From positions 58,386,822 through 58,450,821 of the forward strand of contig CM077162.1 of the NCBI GenBank assembly GCA_039583875.1: a DNA stretch of 64,000 bases, read 5' to 3'. Numbering within the stretch: the first letter of the stretch is position 1; each line of letters begins with the position of its first letter. Shown here piece after piece: positions 43,084 through 55,100 of the stretch. The notes under the pieces are model-generated. The model did no database searches. It had not been told where the DNA came from and saw only the letters and a program-made list of their open reading frames with translations. Position numbers and translations under genes: made by a program. This DNA comes from Platanthera guangdongensis. Its lineage: Eukaryota; Streptophyta; Magnoliopsida; Asparagales; Orchidaceae.

Positions 43084-44805
43084 TTGGTAACAACGGTTTT
43101 ACCATTGGTTGAATTTGATGTGATATTGGGAATGGATTGGTTTACCGAACAACATGCTAGTATTGATTGCCTATCCAAGGTAGTGACCCTAAGGAGCAAA
43201 GGGCAGATGGAAGTCAAATTTGAGGGCCTTTGTGAAGTGGCCTATTCCCTGATATCGGCCATGCAGTTGATGCGGGCGGTTAACCAGGGTGGTGTAGCGC
43301 TTGTAGCATTATTGGAGGTTCTCTTCTCCCAGTTGTCTATTGAGGAAGTGCCCGTAGTGGCAGAGTTCAAGGATGTGTTTCCGGATGAACTTCCTAGAGC
43401 GCCTCCTCGGCAGGAGATCGACTTCTCGATCGAGTTTGTGCCGGAGGCTAGGCCGGTGTCACGTCCTCCATTTAGAATGGCACCAAAAGAGTTGGCTGAG
43501 CTCAAAGTACAGTTACAGGAACTGTTGGAACAGGGGTATATCCGACCCAGTTCTTCACCGTGGAGAGCGCCGGTGTTGTTCGTGAAGAAGAAAGATGGTA
43601 GTATGTGGCTGTGCATAGACTATCGAGAGCTGAATAAATTGACCGTTAAGAATAAGTATCTGATTCCTCGGATAGACGACCTGTTCAACCAGTTGGTGGG
43701 GTCGGTGGTGTATTCAAAGTTGGACTTAAAGTCGAGATACTATCAGTTGCGAATTCGGGACGAGGACATACCCAAGACTGCATTTGGTACGAGGTATGGA
43801 CACTTTGAGTTTACGGTGATGCCGTTCGGGCTGACGAACGCACCATCTGTATTCATGGATTTGATGAATCGGGTGTTCCGACAATACTTGGACTCTTTTG
43901 TAGTTGTCTTTATTGACGACATCTTGGTGTACTCCAAATCAGAAATGGAGCATGAGACTCACTTGCGAATGGTCTTGCAAGTGTTGAGGGAGAATCAGTT
44001 GTATGCAAAGTTCTCGAAGTGCAAGTTCTGGTTAGAGAAGGTGGTATTTTTGGGCCACGTGATTAGTAGGGATGGGGTGGCGGTTGATCCAACAAAGGTG
44101 GAAGCCATCAGAGATTGACCGATTTTGAGAACCTTGGCGGAAGTCCGAAGTTTTCTTGGACTAGCCGGGTACTATAGGAGATTCTTGGAGAATTTTTCGC
44201 GGATAGCTCTACCCCTCACCTCACTCACTCGTAAAGATTATAAGTTTGTGTGGATTTAAGAGTGCAGTCAAGCATTTGAGGCATTGAATGAGAGACTGAT
44301 GATGACTCCAATCCTAAGTCTACCGTAAGGGACCGAGGGATTTCAGATCTTCAGTGACGCATCGGGATGCGGTTTGGGTTGTGTTTTGATGCAACATGTC
44401 AAGGTGATAGCTTTTGGGTCTAGGCAGCTGAAGCTTCATGAGAGGAATTACCTTGTCCATGATTTAGAGTTGGCGGTGGTAATTTTTGCGTTGAAAATAT
44501 GGCGACACTATGTTTATGGTGCAAAGGTGGAGATCTTCACGGATCATAAAAGCCTGAAGTATCTCTTGGATCAAAAGGACTTGAACATGCGGCAACGCAG
44601 GTGGGTTGAGTTCCTTGGAGACTACGAGGTGGCGATTCAATACACGCCAGGAAAAGCTAATGTGGTGGCAGATGCCTTGAGTAGAAAATACTTTGGGCAA
44701 GGGAATTGGATAGAAGCCCATAATGAGCGGTTGGTGCTAGAATGGGAGTCCCTTGGTTTGGAATGTGTGGCGAGAGACGAGTCCAGCATGGCTCGGTTGA
44801 ACTAG
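43084..44805 (+). pseudogene. Element G RT and RNase H
   Basis: One frame with stops at 44116 (TGG to TGA), 44257 and 44326. [64 protein letters not shown], catalytic [11 protein letters not shown] (about 43905-43937), [16 protein letters not shown]. Connection: SFLGLAGYYRRFLENFS. RNase [62 protein letters not shown] well-preserved Ty3 arrangement; loss of function is due to point nonsense changes. Confidence 0.9.
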
Positions 44806-44811
44806 ATTGAA

Positions 44812-46230
44812 ATGCAGAACGACTTATCCGATCGTATTCGGGAAGCGACCCGTTTGGATGTGGAGTTTCAACCATATGTGGTGGATGCTCAAAAGGGCGA
44901 GATCAGTGCCTGGGAGATGATTGATGGGATTCCGAGGAAGGACGGAAGGATTTGTGTACCGCAGTTCGGCAAGCTCCGCGAGGAGTTGATGTTTGAGGCT
45001 CACTTCACAAAGTACTCCATTCACCCTGGCAGTACAAAGATGTACTTGGATATGAAGAAATCCTTTTGGTGGCCGGGGCTGAAGCGGGACGTAGCTTTGT
45101 ATGTGAATCGATGCCAAACTTGTTCCTTGGTGAAGGCCGAGTGTCAGAAGCCGGGAGGGTTCCTGAAGCCTCTTCCAATCCCTAAGTGGAAATTTGATGA
45201 CATCTCCATGAACTTTGTACATGGTTTGTCTAGATCGCAGCAGGGCAATGATGCTATTTGGGTGATCGTGGATTGCTTAACCAAAGTGGCTCACTTCATC
45301 CCAAATCAGAACGAGGACAGAGTAGAGAAGCTGGTGGAGTTATATGTTCGCAACATTGTGCGACTGCATGAGATTCCTAAAAGTATAGTCAGCGATCGTG
45401 ATGGATGTTTCATGTCCAAGGACTGGAGGTTGGTTCAGAAGAGTTTGGGCACGAAGCTAAAGTTCAGTATGGCGTTTCATCCTCAAACTGACGGGCAAAC
45501 TGAAAGAACGAACCGTACTATGGAGGATATGCTGAGAATGTGCATTCTTGACTTCGGCAAGAAGTGGGAGGATCACCTCTTCATGGTGGAGTTCGCGTAC
45601 AATAACAGTTATCAAGCAAGTATAAAAATGGTGTCATACGAAGCTTTGTATGGGAGACGGTGTCGAACACCGATGTCTTGGACAGAGGCGGGAGACAGCA
45701 AAAGTTTGGGAAAGGAGGTGGTAGTTGATGCTTCTGAGTTGGTACGGACCATTCAAGAGCGTATGAAGGTGGCGCAAGACCGGCAAGCAAAATCCTTAAC
45801 GCTCGTCACAGGAACTTGGAGTTTGCGGTAGGTGATTGGGTCTATTTGAAGATCAAGCTGTTCAAAGGCGTCTCACGGATTCGCTGACTCAAGAAATTGA
45901 GTCCAAGGTTTTTGGGACCTTTTCAAGTTGTTGAACGGGTGGGAGAAGCAGTCTATTGGTTGGCGTTGTCCGCGGAGCTGAGTGGATTGCACGATGTCTT
46001 CCATGTCTCCGTCTTGAGGAAAGCGTTGGTGGAGGCTAGTGTGGTGATCGAGCCGGCATCGGTGCCGATAGAGGAAGATTTGAGGACTTGAGTCCGTCCA
46101 ATTGCTATAGAGGATTCGGAGATTTGGCAGTTGCGGAATAAAGAGGTCAAACTCGTGAAAGTTCGATGGGACAATTGCGGTCGTGAGGAGCTCTCTTGCG
46201 AGGGAGAACAAACCATGCTGGAAGAGTATC
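44812..46230 (+). pseudogene. Element G integrase with C-terminal chromodomain remnant
   Basis: Same frame as RT through 45831: zinc finger H...H...CQTC (HFTKYSIHPG, VNRCQTCSL), core WVIVDCLTKVAHF, SIVSDRDGCFMSK, HPQTDGQTERTNRTMEDML (D, D and E visible), VEFAYNNSYQAS. A frameshift near 45820 leads to the GPY/F-type block SPRFLGPFQVVERVG (45897-46091) and, after a TGA, to VKVRWDNCGREELSCEGE and MLEEYPELF, a degenerate chromodomain-like tail as in Tekay/Del elements. Such tails are thought to steer insertion to particular chromatin; several key positions are changed here. Confidence 0.85.
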
Positions 46231-46300
46231 CAGAGCTCTTCAGTTCAGGTACCATTTACGTTTTGTTCCCTTTTTGCTTTGAAATTTCGGGATGAAATTC

Positions 46301-46318
46301 TTTTAAGGGGGAGAGAGT
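46301..46318 (+). other. Element G polypurine tract
   Basis: TTTTAAGGGGGAGAGAGT just before the 3' LTR. Confidence 0.85.
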
Positions 46319-48916
46319 TGTAACGCCCCAAAATTTTGAAAGAGGGACGATCAGCGTTTTTGGCCAAGATTAGGTCTTGGTAAGCGGTGACACAGCCAAG
46401 GACACAGGCGTGTCCAAGGCCGTGTCTCGGTCGGGTTCGGCAAAGAGCCCGGGAGGTCGTCGATTTGAAGTCGACAAAGTGTGGTCGAGTCTGCGTTCGA
46501 CGATTTTGGTTCGACGATCTTGCCAGAGATCGTCGATCTCTCCAGCAATCGTCGAGCTCGCCAGCGATCGTCGATCAGGCCAGCGGTCGACGATCTTGGG
46601 TCGACGATCAGGCCAGCGATCGTCGATTTGGCTAGCGCTCGATGTTCTGGCCAGCGATCGATGATCTACGCTCGACGATTTGCGCGGTCGATGATTTTGG
46701 TACGACGATCAGGCCAGTGATCATGGTTCTGGCCAGCGCTCGACGTTCTGGCCAGCGATCGACGATCTACGTTCGACGATCTGGCTTGCGCTCGACGATG
46801 TTGCGCTCGTCGATTTGTGTGTTCGACGATCGTCGAGGCTTTGAACACGGCATGAGACACGGGCGTGTCCCACATCGTGTCCTTCTCGGGTTGTGAGTCA
46901 GGACGTGTAAGGGGTTGGACACGGCCTGGAGCCCAGGCGTGTTCAGGTTAGACACGGCCATGTCAAATTTGACACGGGCGTGTCAAGGCCCCGTGTCTTG
47001 TTTTGGGTGCGACGGTTTCGGCGTCGATTGGGGAACACGGCCTTGGACACGGGCGTGTCACAAGCCTTGTTCGGCCCAGGTGTTTTGATTTTCAGTTCGA
47101 ATCGTGGTCGTTCTTCCCTTTCTTTTGTGATCTGTTGGTCCAGGATTTGCTCTTGCTGAGTTAAGTCCGAGAATAAGGTTAGAAACCCTCATTCTTCTCC
47201 AAGCTTTCTCTTACTAAAGTTCTAAAGAGAGGGGAGAGCAAGGAAGAAGGTGAAGAAGAGATCCGACTGTTGGAGAGGCTTCGGCGCTCCAAATCGCGAG
47301 CCGAGTCCAGATCCGTGGAGACTAGATCGTTGCAAAGGTTTTCATCCGGCTATTTTTCCATGGCTAGGAAGAGGAGTCGGAAGGTAACGACACTTCTCCT
47401 CTTGGTTTTAGGATGCGTGTCTTGCATATCTTATTTCCATGGTTTTGGGCACCAATCTCTCATATGAGAGGGGTTTGGGTCGCCAAGGTTCAAGAGGAAC
47501 CTCCGGGTCGATTGAGTCCGTCCTCGGCATGTTTTTGCATTAGAAATACGCTTCGTTAGTGGATTAGGCATGGTGGGTGAAGCCGTAGTCGCTACCGTTA
47601 GTCCGACTCGGTGATGTTGCATACGAGGTTTAAGGATTCGTAGAGATCTGTTGCGGCAAGAGGCCGTTTGTGATGTTTGTGATGTTCTTCCCTTTATCTT
47701 GCGTGAGTACGTGTGGCCGGTACCAGACAAGGTTAGCTCCTCATTGGCGGTAGATGGTTTCATTAATGGACAAGGTTAGCTCCGCATGGGTGGTAGATGG
47801 TTTCCTTGGTGCACGGGAACGCTGTAGTAAGAATGAGGGATTAGGGTGGAATTGTCTTGGTTTGTGATGTGTCAAGGCGTGGCTGTGTCTCTGTGGTCGG
47901 CTGGCTATCCCGTGATGTTCAAGTCATGTGTGGAAAGTGTCCCGGCGAGACTAGTCCCCTTTTTGTGAGACTGACGAGAACGCCGAGCATGGGGTAAGCC
48001 CGGGAAATGAGGCCATGAGCGGGTGGGGTCCATCAAGGGTTCTTAGAATCAGTCAGTGTGTTGGACAGAATCCTGACATGAGAAGTCAGAGTTTGCCGGT
48101 AAGCCCGGGTCTACGACCGTGAGCGGGTGGGGCCTTGGCAAGAGTTCTGTGTGGCAGCTTGTATGCCGTTGGGGGATTGTGGTTCCCCTTTATTTTCGGC
48201 TTTATGCCAATGGGGAAATGATGAGTACCCATGTGATGTGATGATGTGCTAGATGCATACGCGATAGGGAGCCTTGGGTGAAGCCCGGGTTGTTGCATAC
48301 AAGCTGCATAAGTAGGCCTCTTTTATTATATGCTCAACAATAGAGAACATGTATGTTGTTTGAGACATCCAAGCCTGTTCTTAGTGCATTACTTGTTTAT
48401 ATATATATATTGCATACGAAGTGCTGACTTGCAGGTTGGAGGGTTCCCCGGGGTCGGTTAGGGGCGGCCGGGAGGAGATGTGTTGGTTATACAGTTTGAG
48501 GTCAGCTTTTGCTGACCCACGTTACTAATAATTTTTACAGGGCAAGGATCGCAAGCAGGAGCTAACTCGCTGGCCAGAAAGGCCTAAGCCTCATGAAGTG
48601 TTACCTTTTTGCTGTAGCTCTACTTTTATGACCTTGTATGTTTGATGCCCATGTTGACCGGCTTGCATGCCGAGGTAGACTAGGAGTGCTTATGCACTTT
48701 TATGACTGATGTATTATTTGAGTTTGGACTCACTTTTGTTGTAAGGCCATAAGGCCATTTCGTTACTCTTGTAGGTGTGGATAACTTCTAGTCTTGCTTG
48801 TTGTTTCCGCTGTGTTGTGTTATGAGTTTTGAGATTCGGTAGCTATATCATCTTATAATACCGAAGCTGTGGCGTCTGTATGTTGTGGGGCCCTGGCCGG
48901 ACCCATATTATACGGT
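46319..48916 (+). repeat. Element G 3' LTR, first part
   Basis: Matches 38858-41461 with the same palindrome arrays (about 46385-47065). Interrupted by element E after ACGGT (48912-48916). Confidence 0.92.
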
Positions 48917-49084
48917 TGATGAATTGTAAATATGCGTATTTTTATGCACATTAATTTAGTCATTTTCATTTATTTTCGTCGTTTTTACTTATTTTTGTTC
49001 AATAAAATGCTCTTATTCTTGTAAATTTTCTCCTAACTTGTTTTATTTTATTTTGCAGAAAAATTCCTAAATCTGCCAAAATTG

Positions 49085-49666
49085 GGCAGTACACGCCCGT
49101 GACACTTTGGTCACGCCCGTGACCGGGCCGTGACATTGCATTTCCCATGAAATTACAAAATTTCTGAAGTTAAAGCTTGACACGCCTGGCGACACGCCCG
49201 TGTCACCCGACACGGGGCGTGACCCAAGCCCGTGTCCTCTCCTCTCGACGAATTCCGCTCGACGATCGTCGAGTGTCGACAACAACAGTCACGCCCAGTG
49301 TCACGCCCGTGACCGAGGGCGTGACCCAATTTCAGCTCAACGATTTCGACTCGACACTTTCCGCTCGACATTCGTCGAGTGTCGACCCCAACTGTCACGC
49401 CCATAGTCACGCCCGTGACATGGGGCGTGACCTTTCCAGCTGGCCCGACAAGATGCTGCCGAGGACATTTGACGCAACCCGCGCCCGGTTCTACCTCCCC
49501 GACACGCCCAGAGTCACGCCCATGACCTGGGGCGTGACTGCTGCGAACTCAGCCCGTAGTCAACTTTGCTGTCCAATCGCCAGCCGCCTTCATGAATAGT
49601 ACTGTCACGCCCCCCCTACACGCCCGTGACCGAGGGCGTGTACTTAGAAATTTTTTCCTATAAATA
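49085..49666 (+). promoter_or_regulatory. Element E LTR promoter: mixed palindrome array and TATA box
   Basis: Ten or so GTCACGCCCGTGAC palindromes (and the GACACGCCCGTGTC variant at 49191-49204), interspersed with TCGACGATCGTCGA (49260-49275) and GAGTGTCGAC (49270-49280, 49377-49387). All three motif classes of the window occur here. TATAAATA follows at 49659-49666. The right LTR repeats the layout (59397-59978). Confidence 0.7.
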
Positions 49667-50664
49667 GCCCAGTTCTGTAAGGTCCAAGGGTTCAGATTTT
49701 TGGGCCAATTTAGTGTCTTTTTGTGGGCTGCATCCGTGATTTTCAAGGCTATGTAAGGAGATTTCTCCCTTTTTTTATTTCATTTCTTGTTTTGTCTTAG
49801 CTTTAGCCGTTGTAATAGCTTGTAATAGTTTCATTTTAATCAATAAAATGTTAAATTTTCTCTTCATATATGGCTTTGGAATGAACACTTGTGCCCCACT
49901 TTCCTTCTCCTTTTTATCCTTGGTTTTATCTTTGTTCTTCATTTAGTTCTCCTTTTATGAAAAGTGTGTGTGTGTGTATGAGTGTAATTTTTTTCCTTTA
50001 CATGTTTTTTTTTACTTGTTTTCATGCTTAGGGATGATAGGTTTTCCTCTTTACATGTTTAGTACTTTACATGCCTTTAATTTTTCTCAAGTTAGGTTTT
50101 GTTAGAAACTCATGAAATGATGAATTACAAACCTTTTCCATGTCTTCTTTTAATTTCTTCAACATCTTCACTCTTATGAGTGTGTAAAAGAGTTAAAGTT
50201 TCTTTTATTTTTTTTTTACTTAGCTTTATTTTGGAATGAAAACCTTTTTTCTTTTTTCTCTTTTATTTCAACTTTTTTTGCTCTTTTATGAAATCCTAGG
50301 AATGAAAATGTTGAAATTTTTATTTTCCAAAAACTTTGGTTTTTAATTTGTTTTGAAAAACTTTTGTCTTCTAAAATTATAATTTCTTCTTTTTATTTGT
50401 TTTTGGCAAAACCTATGCTTGAAAAAGTAAAAGTTTTAATTTTTAGGTAACTTTGATTTTTCATGAAAAGTGTGTGTGAGTGTAGGTGTGTTAACTTTTA
50501 TGCTTTGATTTAAATTATGTAGAGTGTGTGAGTGTAGGTGTATAATTTTCATGCTTTGTTTTAATGCTTTCTTTTAATGCTTTGTTCAATTTTGTAGAAT
50601 GTGTGAGTGTAGGTGTTAACTTTATTGCTTTCTTGAATTTCATATGGAGTGTGTGTGTTTGTGT

Positions 50665-51025
50665 GCATTTATTTCCGCCTACTCGTTAAGAGTTAAATTG
50701 CGCATCGTTTTCATTTTCAGTCCTACTCGTTTGAGTAGGACTTGTAATTTTTCTTTCTTTATTTTTCCGCCTACTCACTTGAGTTTAAATGGCCGGACCT
50801 TATTTCAGTTCTACTCGTTTGAGTAGGACTTGCAAATTTTCTTTCTTTATTTTTTCCGCCTACTCACTTGAGTTAAATGGCCGGACTTTTTAGCCCTGTA
50901 ATCGCATTTATTTTCTCCTACTCATTTGAGTAGGACTCGCTTTCATTTCAGTCCTACTCGTTTGAGTAGGACTTGCAATTTTCAGCTTTTATTTACCGCC
51001 CCCACTCGTTTGAGTGGGACTCGCA
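50665..51025 (+). repeat. Element E LTR hairpin cluster
   Basis: Eight spaced copies of CTACTC-N4-GAGTAG type inverted repeats, the fullest reading TCCTACTCGTTTGAGTAGGA. They lie downstream of the TATA box and polyadenylation signal, i.e. in the R/U5 part expected in RNA. The right LTR has the same cluster at about 60985-61340. Confidence 0.8.
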
Positions 51026-52014
51026 AATTTGAATTATGCAAATTTCTTTTTATGTGTAACTTAGTTCCTTTCTAATTTATAATTTGGAGTGTGCGTGAGT
51101 TCTTGTTTTAGCTAACTTTTTAGCTTTCTAAATGTTGTTATTTTTTCTTTTGTCCCTTTCTTATAAACGTTTAGTGTTTAATTTCGAACTCGCGCCTCAC
51201 TAAATTATAAGTCGTCCCCATACCGATGTGTGGCTAATCTCTATTAGCCTCGGCATCGAAGAGCATTGGGACATTTAAAATGATTTATAATAATTAAAGT
51301 TCTTTATTTTCATTTTAATTTAAGCACTTAGGGTTTACCCCGGGTTTACGACGCGTAGGACCACATATCGATGTGTGGGCCCTATTTCCGTAGTCCATAT
51401 GCTAGCTAGCCGAGAGGCCGTGCATATGGACCGATCACCCCTGGGTAAATGGAGTTGCGTGCATACCCTCGAGAGAGGACAAGCGTAATTCTACCGGATT
51501 GGGTTCCCCACCCAATAGCGGGGTTCTTAGCGTAAAGCGGGCGTTAAGAGGAATCCTTCGTCGGACTAACGTTCGGTCGAATAGTCTTAACGTTTAGGTG
51601 AGCGATATCCCTATAGCTAGGTGAGCTCACATTTGTGGAACCTCCACGGCCAAGTTGCCTTATTATTAATTTGAAAACTAAGTGTTTTTATTATTAAAAA
51701 TTGTTTTAGTCTTAATCCGATTCGATGCCGAGCGTTAACCCTTCATCGAATATTGTCTAAATCGTTTTTTCGCTCCTTTGCTTTTCCGTCTTTTATTAAG
51801 TAAAAAAAAAATACATCTTTCTTTCAGTAAAATAATAGTCCTCCCGAAGGAGTAAGAATAGTCAACGCGACCCCGAGAACAATACGACCTCGGTATTCCC
51901 CCGAATATCGAGTACTACTTGCGATAGGTGCACTTGCCTACCCGAGCAAGCCCGCGGCGATCGACTCACCGAACCAACCACACTAAGAGTCTGTTCGCGG
52001 GCACATCAAGTTTT

Positions 52015-52032
52015 TGGCGCCGTTGCCGGGGA
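52015..52032 (+). other. Element E primer-binding site (tRNA-Asp type)
   Basis: TGGCGCCGTTGCCGGGGA, six bases after the LTR, the usual Athila/Tat PBS, assigned to tRNA-Asp from general knowledge. Confidence 0.88.
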
Positions 52033-52167
52033 CTCTCTTTTCGAGTTACTATTTCGAATTCCGGAGTCTATTAATTTTACTTATTTTCTACAAAAAAAGA
52101 AAAACTAAAAACTTTATTTTAAAAACAAAAAAAAAAGTTTATTTTTGTTTTATTTTTGTTTGGGTGT

Positions 52168-55100
52168 ATGACCCGAGGACAACCCTCAGAGTCTGAAGAT
52201 TTAGACTTCGACCCTGAGATCGAACGCTCTCTTGCGCGTATCCGATCTCATCGCTGAAATCCTTCTTTAGATCCCGAGGAATCTATCGGAGAACCCACTG
52301 TTGTAGTTATGGCCGCGCCTAACCTTCCCCCGGCGGCCGAGCGTACTATGTCCTATTACGCCCGGCCTAACCTGGATGATTCTGGGTCGAGTATTGTTCG
52401 CCATGCGGTGGCCAATAATAATTTTGAAATAAAGTCAAGTGTCATTCAAATGGTCGAAAACACCATGCAGTTCGATGGACTGCCGGATGAGGACCCGAAT
52501 GTCCACTTGTCCAATTTCTTGGAGATATGCGACACCTTCAAGATCAATGGCGTCACTGATGACGCCATTCGTTTGCGCTTATTTCCTTTTTCCCTTAAGT
52601 CCAAAGCCAAGGCGTGGTTGAATGCCCTCCCCCGAGGATGTATCACCACGTGGGCTGAGTTGACGGAACGGTTCCTAACGAAGTACTTTCCGCCCGCCAA
52701 AACTGCAAAGTTGCGGGCGGACATTTCTTCGTTTGTGCAGAACGATCCTGAGTCTCTATACGAGACTTGGGAACGGTTTAAGGAATTCCTCCGCCGTTGC
52801 CCGCACCACGCGCTGCCAACGTGGTTGCAAGTTCAAATTTTTTATAATGGGCTGAATTTTCAGACGCGTCAAATGATTGACGCGGCTGGCGGGGGTACGC
52901 TTAACAACAAAACCCCCGAGGCCGCCCAGGCTTTATTCGAAGAGATGGCTATGAACGCCTATCAATGGAACGTCCCGCGGGGACGGCCAAAGCCAGCGGC
53001 TGGTCTTTTTGAAGTGGATGCCACTGCTCTCTTGACCCTTCAAGTTGAAAGGTTAACAAAGCAGGTGGCGGAGATGTCTGCTGCCTCCTCCACTCCGCCT
53101 TGTTTTATTCCCCCTAACGTCTGCGTAGCTGAAGAGTTCGTGGACTTCATGGGAAATTCGGGTCGTCCTCCCTTCAACCCCAACAACAACCCTTATAGTA
53201 ATAACTATAATCCGGGTTGGAGGAATCACCCCAACTTCTCGTGGAGCAACCCGAATAATGCTCAGCGTCCCCCTATTTCTTATGCGCCCGGATTTCTTCC
53301 TCCCCCTCCTCTTCCGAAACCCTCCCCGATGGAGGAAAATTTTTCGAAGTATATTGCGTCCAACGAGTCAAATATCCGGAACATCACCGGATCGCTAAAA
53401 ACACTCGAACAACAGGTTGGACAGCTGGCGAGGATGATGTCCGAGCGCGCGCTCGGGGCACTGCCGGGAAACACGGAGCCCAATCCGCGGGAAAATGCCA
53501 ACGCTATAACCCTCTGTAGCGGAAAGGAGGTGGTCGATCCAAAACGAACCGACCCTCAGGTACATATTTCACCTCCGACCCCTCTTCCTCTTTCTTCGCT
53601 CACGCCGCCTTTACCTATTATAAAAGAAAAAATTATTTTAAACAAGGCTCTTCCGTATCCGCATAAGTTAGAAAACGAGCGTAAGGACGCGCAATATGAA
53701 AAATTTATTTTATTATTAAAACAAATTCACATTAATGTTCCTTTTTGCGAGGCTATCTCGCAAATGCCCAAATATGCGAAATTTTTAAAAGAACTACTTT
53801 CTAATAAACGCAAATTAGAGGATATTTCGCATGTATCTCTCAACGCTGTCTGCTCGGCGGCCCTTACTAATAAATTGCCCGCAAAACAAAATGACCCGGG
53901 ACGGTTTTCCATCCCGTGCCTTTTTGGCGATATATTAGTAAAGTACGCCTTAGCTGATTTAGGGGCTAGCATTAATCTGATGCCGTTCTCGCTCTTTTCG
54001 CGTTTAGGTTTGGGTACTCCTAGTCCTACGAATATGCGCATCCAATTAGCGGATCGCTCGGTTAAGTTCCCTATCGGGGTAGTGGAGGACGTCCTTGTCC
54101 GAGTCGACAAGTTTACCTTCCCGGTAGACTTCGTCATCTTAGATATCGAGGAGGACGCCGAGGTACCAATAATACTCGGTCGCCATTTTCTCGCCACCTC
54201 CCGCGCACTAATAGATGTTAGTAATGGTAGCCTTCTCCTCCGAGTAGGCGATGACCAAGTTACTTTCTCTATTAATCCCTCGATGGACAATTTGTCATCG
54301 AGCGACGATTTCTGCTATTCTTTAGATACTTTTTTCGGAGATCGTTCTTCTCTCATTTTCGAGTCCGTATTTTTAAATGACGATATTTATGCGCTCGAAA
54401 ATTTTAACTGCGATGAGGATACGTCTATAGACTTACCTTTCGAACCAATTGGTAAGAAAGACATAGGAATTAAAACCTCCCTAGAAGAACCGCCCATCCT
54501 AGACCTCAAACCCTTACCCGCCTCGCTCAAGTACGCTTTTTTGGGAAAAGGTGATACGCTCCCCGTTATCATTTCTTCGGACTTGAGTGATTCGGAGACT
54601 TCCGATCTATTGGAAGTTTTATTTAAACATCGCCACGCAATTGCGTGGCAAATCTCTGACCTAAAGGGGATTAGCCCCTCCTTTTGCACCCATAAGATTT
54701 TCCTTAACGATAATTGCCGCAAAACGATACAGCCGCAACGTCGTCTTAACCCAAACATGAAAGACGTCGTTAAAGCCGAAATCATTAAGTTATTAGATGT
54801 GGGGATTATCTACCCTATTTCGGACAGTGCATGGGTTAGTCCCGTGCATGTCGTGCCCAAGAAGGGCGGTCTTACCGTAGTGGCGAATGAGCATAAGGAG
54901 CTTGTCCCAACTCGTACTGTTACGGGTTGGCGAGTGTGCATCGACTATAGGAAACTTAACGACGCCACCCGCAAGGACCATTTCCCTCTGCCATTTTTAG
55001 ACCAGATTTTAGAGCGTTTATCCGGTCATCCGTATTATTGTTTTCTTGATGGTTTATCGGGGTTTTTCCAAATCCCCATTTCCCCCGATGATCAAGAGAA

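Larger units (their letters stand above)
48917..52008 (+). repeat. Element E 5' LTR
   Basis: Starts TGATGAATTGTAAATATGCG and ends GGGCACATCA. It contains, in order, the palindrome array (49085-49645), TATA box (49659-49666), a polyadenylation signal AATAAA (49842-49847), three copies of a TGTGAGTGTAGGTGT-containing unit (50470-50625), a set of hairpins (50670-51025) and a conserved end block (51180-52008). The shadow frames translated from the array are not genes. Confidence 0.95.

Noticed and set aside
49067..49746. Open frames of up to 140 codons in both E LTRs (49177-49599 and 59489-59911)
   Set aside because: They coincide with the palindrome array, overlap on both strands, and no family resemblance is seen.
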